NCBI RefSeq assembly: GCF_026262505.1
Contig: NC_067206.1
Location: forward strand, 27,915,896-27,979,895
DNA from: Trichomonas vaginalis G3
Lineage: Eukaryota > Parabasalia > Trichomonadida > Trichomonadidae
Reading direction: 5' to 3'
Length of the DNA stretch: 64,000 bases
Shown here: positions 19,616-28,351 of the stretch, one piece after another
Layout: each line of letters starts with the position of its first letter
Numbering within the stretch: the first letter of the stretch is position 1
The notes under the pieces: model-generated
What the model saw: only the letters and a program-made list of their open reading frames with translations
Database searches by the model: none
What the model was told of the DNA's origin: nothing
Program-made: the position numbers and the translations under genes

Positions 19616-22438
19616 ATGAATGAAGATTTAGCAGCTGAGAGCAAAAAGACAATTGCCCCTCCAGCTGTTCTAATTCATTACCTCCTTCCAGTGGAAGCAT
19701 TTTCGCCACAAATTTTGGTTCTAGAAACTCCGCTTGGAAATATTAGCAAAATGAAAAATAAAAATTCGGATAGATCGCAGTATCTTGTACAAACCATAAA
19801 CACTGATCTTTCACAAAAGTCAAATTCGTCATTGTTTTTCAAAGAAGTTCAAAATTTATCTTCATCAAAATATCCAACCATTTTGCCTTTTGAAGGTTTT
19901 ACAATATCAAATTCATACAATTGCGATAAGCCAGCTATTGTCTACGATTGTTATACTGGACTAAAGCTTTCAGAGATTCTTGAGATCGAAGATGATGAGA
20001 ATGCACTTGAAAACTGGAACTTAACAACTAAAATACGATCATTAATAGGTGTTGCCTTTGCTTTGGATCATATTCATGGACTAAATATTGCACATGGTAA
20101 TATCAATGCAGAAAGTGTAGTTTATGGTGGAGATTATTGGCCGTATCTTGCTAATTTATCGTTTGAGAACTTCTTTAATGAGGAAAAAGTCAAAAATTTG
20201 GTTCCAAGTTATTTTGAGACAACATGGAAAGCTCCAGAGCTTACAGGAACTACAAAGAAGACTCTACCAGGCGATATTTACTCTTTTGGAATGTTAATTC
20301 TGTTATTATTCGTTGGTCAAGATGAATTCGAAGATATTGTTGAATCTTACACTGAAGAAGAATCTGAACTAGAAATACCTGATTCCGTTCCATCTCAGAT
20401 TAGTGAAATCATTCAATCGTGTTGTAATCCAAATCCTCAAGAAAGGCCAGTGATTTCAACTGTTTTGCAGGAATTACAAGACTCTATTGAAAGTATTCAA
20501 GGTGTTGATGTATCAGCTATCCATGATTTCATTCAACAGATCAAAGGCAAAAAATCAAATCAAAATAAGCCACAAGAACCAAAGAAACAAGAGACCAAAC
20601 AAGAAAATGAGCCTGCAAAAGAAGAATCTTTTATTCCAAAACCAAAAAGAGAAACTCCATCAAAATTAAAGAAAATTGATTCCAAAAAGAGCATCAAATC
20701 CATAGATAAAGAAGAAAAACCTGTTAAGAAGAGCAACTCTGATAAGGATACTGCTAGATCTGATGTCAAAAAGACTCTGAAAAAGAAACCACAAAAAACT
20801 GTTTTCGTTAATGTCGAAAATACATGTTATCCATCAATTACACGCAACACAAAGAAGATGGGCTGGAAAACAACAGATAACGAAGACAAAACAATATTAT
20901 TTTGGTATGATAACAATGTATCTGTTGATTTGTGTCTTTCTTTACAGCCATGGCAATTTATCAATCATATACCAGGTACATATGTTATTTCCCGCAAAGT
21001 AGAACTCGCAAGGAACATTGAACGCATTCAAAAATATTTTCCAAAAATTTACACTTTTCATCCACTTTCTTTTGCAGTTCCAGCTCAATCATTAGACCTC
21101 CAACAATACATGATGAATGCTCCTCTCAAAGACAGAACATTCATTATCAAGCCTGATTTAGGAGCGCAAGGAAAAGGCATATATTTGATCCAAAACCCAG
21201 ATGATGTTTTAGATATCACTGAAACATCTATTGCTCAACAGTACATAAATTCACATCTGATTGATGGATACAAGTTTGACTTGAGAATATATGTTCTAGT
21301 GTCATCTGTCTCTCCATTAAGGATATATACCTTTAATGAAGGAATGGCGAGATTCTGTACAGAACCATATAAAAAACCTCGCCAAGGAAATCTTGACCAA
21401 ATTTACAGACATTTAACGAATTATTCCGTTAACAAGAAGAACTCAAAATTCGAGCAACCAACAGATGATGATGCTTCTAATGATGGATTCAAGAGATCTT
21501 TTAGCTCCGTGCTTCACGAAATGAAAAGTGAAGGAGTTGATACTGATAAACTTCTCAAAGACATGCATCAATTAATTGTTTTGACAATTTTAGCTGTTTA
21601 TTCTTACATCAAACACAGCGTTAAAACAGCGTTTAGAGTTGATGATGGGAAAAGCAGATGTTTCGAGATCATGGGCTACGATATATTGATTGACAAGAAG
21701 AACAAACCATGGTTATTAGAAGTTAATCATTCTCCTTCTTTGCAATGCGACTCTCCTTTCGACAAAACTCTTAAAGACAACGTCATTTCAGGAGCAATGA
21801 AGATAATGGACTTGAACCCTAATTTCAAGAAGATTGTAATAGAGCAGGAGAGAATAAGAACACAGAACAGAATTACAGGAAAAGGAAAGGATGAAAATAA
21901 AAGTTTGTATGATGAACAAAAAGAATACGAAATTTCTAAAACAACTGGATGGATGCAGTTATATCCTTGTTTGGATGATGCAGAACAACAAAAATTATAT
22001 GAAGAAGTACTTAAAGTTGAAGGCTCCATTTCACCAATAGGAACAGATGAAACAGTTGCAAGTAATAAAAGAAAAATTGCAATACAAGAGAAATTGAAGA
22101 AAATCGAAGAAAGCGAAAAGAAAAATTTGCCTAAAAAAGTTGCAAAACCGAAGAAAGAGATTAAAGAAATTGGTGATGATAAAGAATCTGTTTCTGTAAC
22201 CGTTCCACAGCCAAAACCATTAGTAAGTAAGACTCCAAGGTCTGTACAGCTTCTAAGAGAAGCAAAACTCGCAAGAATCAGATCGGAACAAATGAGAGAA
22301 CAACATATGAAAAGTTATGATGATTTACCTGAAATTCCAGCTGCTCCTGCACCTCATGGCTTACAGGCATACGCAAGAGCAGTTCCACATGTAACCAAAC
22401 CAAAAATTGTCCCAAAGAATATTATATTTGATATGTAA
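19616..22438 (+). CDS. pseudokinase-TTLL fusion (tubulin glutamylase-like)
   Basis: A ~940-residue protein in three parts. Residues ~20-300 are a protein-kinase-like fold: the C-lobe keeps WKAPEL and GDIYSFGML, but the catalytic HRD is HGN and DFG reads NLSFEN, and no clear VAIK lysine is seen, so it should be inactive. Residues ~300-430 are a Lys/Glu-rich linker. From ~430 comes a full TTL domain: TFIIKPDLGAQGKGIYLI, DGYKFDLRIYVLVSS, GMARFCTEPY, RHLTNYSVNK, and PWLLEVNHSPSL with its metal-binding Glu/Asn. The TTL part looks active and resembles polyglutamylating TTLLs, which add glutamates to axonemal tubulin. A basic coiled tail could bind microtubules. The frame opens at 19,487; the Met followed by NEDLAAESKK is preferred. 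Confidence 0.85.
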   Translation: MNEDLAAESKKTIAPPAVLIHYLLPVEAFSPQILVLETPLGNISKMKNKNSDRSQYLVQTINTDLSQKSNSSLFFKEVQNLSSSKYPTILPFEGFTISNSYNCDKPAIVYDCYTGLKLSEILEIEDDENALENWNLTTKIRSLIGVAFALDHIHGLNIAHGNINAESVVYGGDYWPYLANLSFENFFNEEKVKNLVPSYFETTWKAPELTGTTKKTLPGDIYSFGMLILLLFVGQDEFEDIVESYTEEESELEIPDSVPSQISEIIQSCCNPNPQERPVISTVLQELQDSIESIQGVDVSAIHDFIQQIKGKKSNQNKPQEPKKQETKQENEPAKEESFIPKPKRETPSKLKKIDSKKSIKSIDKEEKPVKKSNSDKDTARSDVKKTLKKKPQKTVFVNVENTCYPSITRNTKKMGWKTTDNEDKTILFWYDNNVSVDLCLSLQPWQFINHIPGTYVISRKVELARNIERIQKYFPKIYTFHPLSFAVPAQSLDLQQYMMNAPLKDRTFIIKPDLGAQGKGIYLIQNPDDVLDITETSIAQQYINSHLIDGYKFDLRIYVLVSSVSPLRIYTFNEGMARFCTEPYKKPRQGNLDQIYRHLTNYSVNKKNSKFEQPTDDDASNDGFKRSFSSVLHEMKSEGVDTDKLLKDMHQLIVLTILAVYSYIKHSVKTAFRVDDGKSRCFEIMGYDILIDKKNKPWLLEVNHSPSLQCDSPFDKTLKDNVISGAMKIMDLNPNFKKIVIEQERIRTQNRITGKGKDENKSLYDEQKEYEISKTTGWMQLYPCLDDAEQQKLYEEVLKVEGSISPIGTDETVASNKRKIAIQEKLKKIEESEKKNLPKKVAKPKKEIKEIGDDKESVSVTVPQPKPLVSKTPRSVQLLREAKLARIRSEQMREQHMKSYDDLPEIPAAPAPHGLQAYARAVPHVTKPKIVPKNIIFDM

Positions 22439-22782
22439 TTATTTTTTATTTATTTTGTTTATTAAATATTGATTGTTATGTTAAATTCACATACTTTATA
22501 CTTTTATGTCAATGCATTTTCTTCCCTAATCTAGATTTATTACAATTAGGGATGAAAGAAAAGATAAATTTAGTTTAAATATTTTAGTAATTAAGGCAAA
22601 ATTTTAATACTTTGCACACCAGTTATCAATGAATATTGACTTAAAATCATATTGGTGTAAGGGTACCCTTAGTGTCAAATTTCTAGAGTTGTCAGAATTT
22701 TGAATTTGTGTCAGATTGTCAAAAGTACATCAATTCTCAAATTATAAATTATTAAAAAATGTATGAAAATAATTTTAATTGT
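22439..22782. other. intergenic with a 14-bp perfect palindrome
   Basis: No gene. TAAGGGTACCCTTA at 22,658-22,671 is a perfect palindrome and could be a protein-binding site; its role is unknown. Confidence 0.4.
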
Positions 22783-23715
22783 TTATATAGATAATGAAAT
22801 GACGGAATAATAAAATGCATTATCAAATTTTGCTCCAAATAAGTATGGCATCGAGCATTTAACGCGAATAATAAGTGGTACAGCTTCGAGGTTATCTATA
22901 TAATACTTTTCATACCAGATATATTTCCAAATAATGACGTGTCCATTTCCGTCATGACCATATTCGGCAATAGGATTAGTAACGTTAGGAGATGGCATTA
23001 TACCCTTTCCATCTATCATTTCTGGGTTTTGGAATTTGATTCCAGAATAATGGATTGATTGACCCTCTTCTGTCGAGAACTTAGGATTATCATTTGTATA
23101 ATCTTCGGCTACAGAAATACAACCTTTATATCCACTTATATACGAACTTCCACCACCGCCAGAATTTCCAAATCCGTATGAGAAGGAACCACCACCAAAA
23201 TAACCGCCACCACCGCCAGAAGCTTCATCAAAACTTCCACCTCCCATGCCGAAAGTTCCTGAAACCCGACCCTTGCCACCAGACATTTGCGTTCCTCCTT
23301 TTCCAGCAGCATCAAGTCCTTTTAGGCCACCACCCGATCCCGCAATGTCATTGCGAGCCTGGCTACCACTTCCTCCAGCCACCATGATACGACTTTTTAA
23401 CCCGTTTAGACTAAAGTAAGGACCAGGAAGTAATCTGACATCTGATGCACCACCACCACCATTTGCTGCCGGGCCACCACCACCGTAGGCTGGTTGATTC
23501 TGACCATTTACACCTTTTGCGCCAACATGGACGTAAACAGTTAAATTATCTTCAAGAAATAAATCTCCACTAGTATATCCGCCATACCCTTTCTGTGCAT
23601 TGCGACCTTTTTCTGTAGCACCATTAGCTCCCCAGCACGCGATTTTCCATCGGCCAGCTGTTAAATTGATAACATATGGATAGAACTCGTAGTTATTGGT
23701 ACCATTATACACCAA
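22783..23715 (-). CDS. glycine-rich surface protein (Gly_rich family), possibly a fragment
   Basis: A 310-residue protein starting with a short beta domain (YEFYPYVINLTAGRWKIACW GANGA pattern, residues ~9-32) then long Gly-rich runs (GGGGPAANGGGGASDVRLLP, SGGGGGYFGGGSF, GGGGSSYISGY). This is the glycine-rich module shared by many trichomonad surface proteins and by ALK/LTK receptors; the GASDVRL and GGGGSSY motifs are diagnostic. No signal peptide or membrane anchor is seen in this frame, and the start MVYNGTNNYEF lies at the very edge of the domain, so it may be a detached or truncated copy. The product would be extracellular if exported. It lies next to another surface-protein piece (24,149-25,120). 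Confidence 0.6.
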   Translation of the reverse strand: MVYNGTNNYEFYPYVINLTAGRWKIACWGANGATEKGRNAQKGYGGYTSGDLFLEDNLTVYVHVGAKGVNGQNQPAYGGGGPAANGGGGASDVRLLPGPYFSLNGLKSRIMVAGGSGSQARNDIAGSGGGLKGLDAAGKGGTQMSGGKGRVSGTFGMGGGSFDEASGGGGGYFGGGSFSYGFGNSGGGGSSYISGYKGCISVAEDYTNDNPKFSTEEGQSIHYSGIKFQNPEMIDGKGIMPSPNVTNPIAEYGHDGNGHVIIWKYIWYEKYYIDNLEAVPLIIRVKCSMPYLFGAKFDNAFYYSVISLSI

Positions 23716-24148
23716 ATCATAAGCAAGTTTAAATAGATAAATTTAGGTCGTTTTATTTGAAAAATATCAAATGAAAAAGTGATGTGAAAGAAAAATGCGA
23801 TAATTGCAGATCCAAAGGCATATTTTGATGGCTTTCAGATACTATAGTTGGATTGCTTGAAACAATGGGACATGTATCATAGTTTGCCGCTTCATGTACT
23901 CAGATTTCATTGAATCCGCGCAAAACTTTCCAAAAGACAAATTTATTGTAAGAGGATCAATAACGCTCCAAAGGCACCTATGATTTCAAGCTATTGATTT
24001 GTCATACCAAGCTAATTTAGTGTTGATATGAAATTAATATCACGACAATTGTTATTCTAAAAGGATGGACCTGAGTTCATTTTTTCTACTTTATATGGCC
24101 GCTGAGAAATAAATAGTAAAAAAATAGCAGCAAAAAATATAATAATTT
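23716..24148. other. intergenic, no gene seen
   Basis: About 430 bases between two surface-protein pieces; no supported reading frame. Confidence 0.45.
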
Positions 24149-25120
24149 TTATGTTGTTATCAAAACAGATGCATACGAAGTGGACATATAATTATAATTG
24201 CCGAATTTTCCACTTATACAAACTTTATTTTGAACTTTATAAAAATTAGGATTCAAGCAGGATTGATAATCTAATAACGGCATTGTATTGATGAAGGATG
24301 ATTTTCCTACTTGATTTGTATTATAATTGTTAGGACCGCTTCCTTGAGTAATATACGCGTTTAAGTCACAATCTATAGCACATTTTATAAGCGTTAAGGA
24401 AGAAGATTCCGCTATACAAAAATAAGAAGTGCTTTGGTGATTTAAGATTGTCCAATTTGTAAGTGTTATTGATGAACTAGAAACAATATAAATTATTCCT
24501 TGATTTTCTGTCAATTTACATTTTACAAGATTACAACTATTCAAAGTTCCAGCAGTATGATCAATAGTCATTGTATGGTAATTTGTTGTTGAATTTTCGA
24601 ACTCACAGAACTTAATTTGTATCGCTGTTCCATTGTTGACTTGATAAAAAGGATCAATGTAGATCGTATTTTGACTTTCGTTTGTATTAGTGAGAGTAAT
24701 ATTTCCATTTACAAAACCAATCATATTGTTACCGGAGCTTGATGTACCACAATTAAAGATTGTGCTTAAATCGATTAAATTTATCGGAGGATCTTCTTTA
24801 GAAACTTCTTGATACGAAAAAACTCCTCCGTTTGCTGTCCCTGTAGTTAAAGCTTCTGTAGCGCATACCTTTGTTAAAGCGCATGCACCTTTTGTGCCAA
24901 AATAAATTGATTCTCCATTATAAGAGGAATAAGTACATTTAGTAAATGTACACTGCTGTGCAAGAAGCTTCGTTTGAGATGAATTGGATGATATACAAAT
25001 TGCGCGATTATGTAGATCGAAAAATGCGGAATTATGAATAAAATAATCTGCCGGTAAGGTTCTTCCGACATAACTCGATGTTTTATTGTTTTCAACTAGA
25101 AAATAGGAGTTTTGTATCAA
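24149..25120 (-). pseudogene. beta-helix (Pmp/right-handed helix-like) surface protein, apparently partial
   Basis: A 323-residue frame of short Asn/Ser/Thr/Cys-rich turns repeating about every 20-25 residues (NSAFFDLHNRAICISSNSSQ, QQCTFTKCTYSS, KFCEFENSTT, NSCNLVKCKLTENQGIIYI, LIKCAID). This is the solenoid of the large polymorphic-membrane-like proteins on trichomonad surfaces. It ends around SCLNPNFYKVQNKVCISG without the membrane anchor and short cytosolic tail usual for the family, and it starts without a signal peptide, so it is probably a truncated gene or a piece of one. No enzyme function is expected; adhesion is the usual guess for the family. Confidence 0.5.
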
Positions 25121-25650
25121 TATTACCGTATTTTATCTCTATTTGGATCAAGATCTTATTAACATTAACATAGTTTAGATCAGTATTGAGAAAAATCAAT
25201 TTGATTTTAATCTTGCTATAATTTGCTTGCAAATATTAGCTTCATTGAGATATTGATCAAATGGGATTTGTTCATTGAATCAGATTGTGTAAAAAATGAG
25301 TATATGTTATTTTTGCTGGATAAAAAGATAATTGAGAATGCTTCTTTGCAATTTAATATCGATTTAAAAAAAAATATTCGATTAGCCAAAATTATTTGTA
25401 ATCCCAAGGTGAATTGATGTAACAAATAAGGAATAACTCTTAATCGGGTCAAAGATATTAAATGAAAATATATATATGGGAAAATTGCATCCTCAAAGGC
25501 TAATGAGTATTAATTCACGTAAAATAAGTATAATAATAAAGATTCCTTAGACCAAATTCGATAAATTATTTTTGAAAAAGATGTATAATTCCTATGTAAA
25601 TAAACAATTTTAATAAAACAATCTATATTAAAACAAAAAAACAATAAAAA
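25121..25650. other. intergenic, no gene seen
   Basis: About 530 AT-rich bases; small overlapping frames on both strands carry no recognisable signal. Confidence 0.45.
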
Positions 25651-26484
25651 TCAAACAATACTTGGTGGAGCAGGAATAATTCCTGTTGTTTCCGTCTGTT
25701 TCTGTTCAAATGCTTTCAGAGCATCAGTATCAGGTATATCTTCTATTTCTGTCAGAGAATTAAACAAAGCTTGATCATCCATGTGTAGCCCGACTTCCAA
25801 ATCTGCATCTCTAGTTGGCCAATTGCCGTGAACTTTCTTTTTCATCTTTAATTCAATTTTAATCGGAGTAACTTTTGTTTCGCATTCTTTTGGAATGATT
25901 TCGCCATAGAGCTCGAAAGATTTTGTTAATGTTTCTTTGTTTGATGCTCTAATGATGACATCAACAGAAAATGGATAAAATGTAACTGAAACTTGATTTT
26001 TTGTTAATCCTTTAACAAAAATAGTATTAGTAATATAATCATTTGATTGGTACCATTCGTTTTTAGTGTTTGAAAGTAAATTATGTTGAATTGGTTCCCC
26101 TAATTCGATAAATTGTGCTGCATCCATTTCGACTGCAAGTTGAAAATTGGTTTTATTTATCCATCTGGCCCATGCTGTGTGCTGCAGGAATATTTTTTCA
26201 GCATCCATGTACTTATTAAGTTTATATAAACAAACTCCTTTCATAAAATGCAATTCTTTAATAAATTTACCGGACTCATTGATTCTTTTGATGTTTTCAA
26301 GTGCTTCTAGATATCTATGCATATGATAAAGGCAGTTTATATATTTAATCTCGTTACTATGAGACAAAACTTTTGTTTCTTTTCGTAATTGGTCCAATAA
26401 TATGATAGCTATTTCATAATTACCTTTAAGCATATGTGCAGAAATGTTATCATCTGTTGTTTGGGCTAAAGCAGATGAATCCAT
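25651..26484 (-). CDS. SGT1: SGT1-like co-chaperone (TPR + CS domain)
   Basis: A 277-residue protein. The N-terminal ~130 residues form TPR-like helical pairs (ISAHMLKGNYEIAIILLDQL, YLEALENIKRI, FMKGVCLYKLNKYMDAEKIF). Residues ~143-230 form a CS/p23 beta-sandwich starting NEWYQSNDYITNTIFVKGL and including VTFYPFSVDVIIRA and TKVTPIKIELKMKKK, close to the SGT1 CS pattern (WYQT...I.I.IK...; K.EI.L.K). The end (NSLTEIEDIPDTDALKAF) could be a shortened SGS tail. SGT1 links HSP90 to client complexes such as kinetochore and SCF ligases. Its ATG is only 72 bp from the divergent LSM2 ATG, so the two probably share a promoter region. Confidence 0.72.
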   Translation of the reverse strand: MDSSALAQTTDDNISAHMLKGNYEIAIILLDQLRKETKVLSHSNEIKYINCLYHMHRYLEALENIKRINESGKFIKELHFMKGVCLYKLNKYMDAEKIFLQHTAWARWINKTNFQLAVEMDAAQFIELGEPIQHNLLSNTKNEWYQSNDYITNTIFVKGLTKNQVSVTFYPFSVDVIIRASNKETLTKSFELYGEIIPKECETKVTPIKIELKMKKKVHGNWPTRDADLEVGLHMDDQALFNSLTEIEDIPDTDALKAFEQKQTETTGIIPAPPSIV

Positions 26485-26556
26485 TTTTTTTTCGCTCTAA
26501 TTTTATTACGATTATTGTAAAGTCAATTGCCGAACAGAGTTTTTCAAATTAAAAAA

Positions 26557-26841
26557 ATGCTTTTCTTGCATGTTTTCCGTACCCTTCAGGGTAAAAGAAT
26601 CACAGTTCATGTTAAAAATGGAATTGTTATCGAAGGTACTCTCCAATCAATTGATCACTTCTATAATATTAAGCTTATCAATACAGAGACTAAAGACGCT
26701 GGAAATTTAAATATGGTTTCAACACTTTCAACAGCTTATATTCGCGGAACATCTGTTCTTTATATAGAGCTTCCAAAAGATGAAATAGATTTGAACATTC
26801 TTCATGATGCTACACGCCGCCAAGAAGAAACAGAGAAATAA
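26557..26841 (+). CDS. LSM2: LSM2-like snRNA/mRNA-decay ring subunit
   Basis: A 94-residue Sm-fold protein. Sm1 motif: HVKNGIVIEGTLQSIDHFYNIKL; Sm2 motif: STAYIRGTSVLYIELP; then the helical tail DLNILHDATRRQEE. This matches LSM2 (KNDLSICGTLHSVDQYLNIKL; FIRGSVVRYVQLP; QLLQDAARKE) better than other Lsm or Sm proteins. LSM2 is in both the nuclear LSm2-8 ring on U6 snRNA and the cytoplasmic LSm1-7 ring in mRNA decay. The frame opens at 26,527 but the Met at 26,557 (LFLHVFRTL follows) aligns with the family N-terminus. Stop codon context is TAAA. Confidence 0.92.
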   Translation: MLFLHVFRTLQGKRITVHVKNGIVIEGTLQSIDHFYNIKLINTETKDAGNLNMVSTLSTAYIRGTSVLYIELPKDEIDLNILHDATRRQEETEK

Positions 26842-27338
26842 ACAATACCTGTATTTTACACTCTCTACATTTTTGTTAGTTTTGATTTACTACAATGCTA
26901 ACGTCAAATTTTCAAAAATGAACTTTTTTGAATTGACTTTATCCCCTTTTTAAGACAATACTTATAGCCTTTGAGTATTTCTGATATAATAATTACATCC
27001 TACTGTCTTAATTATATAATTATTTTCTCTATATAAAATAATGAGATAAAATTTGCTATTACATGCTGATAAAATATAAAATAAGCTTCAACTGCGTCCA
27101 ACTTATAATTAAATTGATAATTTGAAGACAAAACAAGAAATAAATGTTCAATTATTTCTTTAATTAGATTGAAGAATGCAATGTATAGAAATACCTCAAT
27201 GAAAATAGAAAGGTATTTAAGTAGAGTTTTAAAAAAAATCTAAAAGAAAATTGAAAATTAAAAAAAATACAATAAAACTCTAAGAAATCTTTAGTTTAAA
27301 CAGAACATACATATTATAATTCAAACGACTTGCCGGAA
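26842..27338. other. intergenic, no gene seen
   Basis: About 500 AT-rich bases between convergent LSM2 and TAF11 genes; nothing recognisable. Confidence 0.5.
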
Positions 27339-27950
27339 TTATTTAAGGAAGCCTCTTTTAACACCTTCTGAATATCCGGGTAATTTTCCATCATCTTGGA
27401 GCTTATTAAATGCCAGCATGATAGATTCTGGTGTTAGAGGTTTACCATCATCTTGAATATTTGTAGCTGTTTCGACCAATTCTGCAATGAAAAGTTTTCC
27501 AGCCCAACGAACGAGTTTAAGCGTCTCGTCTGAAATAGTTGTATTTTCTGGAGCATATTTCTTCATAATTTCACCCAATTTCTTATAAGGTAAATGGTTA
27601 TCCTGAGAACGTAAAGAATCGAAGCGTTTCTTTTGGTCATCTGTCATTTTTGAATAAGCTTCATCCATTGCCGGTGTTTTTTCCAACTCAGCTTCCTCTT
27701 CAGGAACAGGAGGTTGACTTGGCATGTAAGGAGGGTGACCTTGCATCATTGGGTTGATTGGCATCTGCTGTTGCATCATTGGGTTCATTGATGGATTCAT
27801 TGGCTGTTGCATTGCTGTGGGCATTTGATTTTGTGGAACTGGCTGAGGAACATTTGGTGGCATATTTGTTTGTGACATAACTTGAGGCATCATTTGCGGT
27901 GGTATTTGTTGTTGCATTTGATTCATCATCATTGGCTGGTTTTGCATCAT
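27339..27950 (-). CDS. TAF11: TAF11-like TFIID histone-fold subunit
   Basis: A 203-residue protein with a Met/Gln/Pro-rich N-terminal half (residues 1-80) and a C-terminal histone fold. The fold MTDDQKKRFDSLRSQDNHLP, then YKKLGEIMKKY, then VRWAGKLFIAELVETATNIQ and LTPESIMLAFNKLQDDGKLP follows TAF11 ([58 protein letters not shown]). TAF11 pairs with TAF13 and contacts TBP/TFIIA at the promoter. The low-complexity N-terminus is probably a disordered activation-type region. A CCAAAAGTGAC motif lies ~16 bases before the ATG. With TAF5 at 17,547 it is the second TFIID subunit in the window. Confidence 0.75.
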   Translation of the reverse strand: MMQNQPMMMNQMQQQIPPQMMPQVMSQTNMPPNVPQPVPQNQMPTAMQQPMNPSMNPMMQQQMPINPMMQGHPPYMPSQPPVPEEEAELEKTPAMDEAYSKMTDDQKKRFDSLRSQDNHLPYKKLGEIMKKYAPENTTISDETLKLVRWAGKLFIAELVETATNIQDDGKPLTPESIMLAFNKLQDDGKLPGYSEGVKRGFLK

Positions 27951-28351
27951 TTTCTATTATGTTACTGTCACTTTTGGAGATTTATTGGCGTGAAGAAGAA
28001 AATTATAACAATTTAACTCAAGATCAAATCAAACCAAAGAATTTTAAACCTTGAAGTAAAATTATAATGAGTCTTCAACCATAATACAAGAATGTCGTAC
28101 ATAAAACAAGAAAGTTGAAAATCGAGGTTATGTATGCCAATCTTTCAAAACGGCAGAGCAGTAGACATGAATGTGAAAACATTGAGACTTTAATCTTTAA
28201 AATTATCTTAAAAATCCATAATTTCAATAATATTACCGTTATTATGGATTTTATGATTTTTAATAAAGAATATATTAATGTCATTGTAATTTAAACCCAA
28301 TCAAATAATAATTTTTCGTGTAATTTATAATCTCTAAAGTTGCGACGTCTC
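27951..28351. other. intergenic between divergent TAF11 and ankyrin genes
   Basis: About 400 AT-rich bases; only the AAAAGTGAC motif at 27,967-27,977 (minus strand) stands out. Confidence 0.45.
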
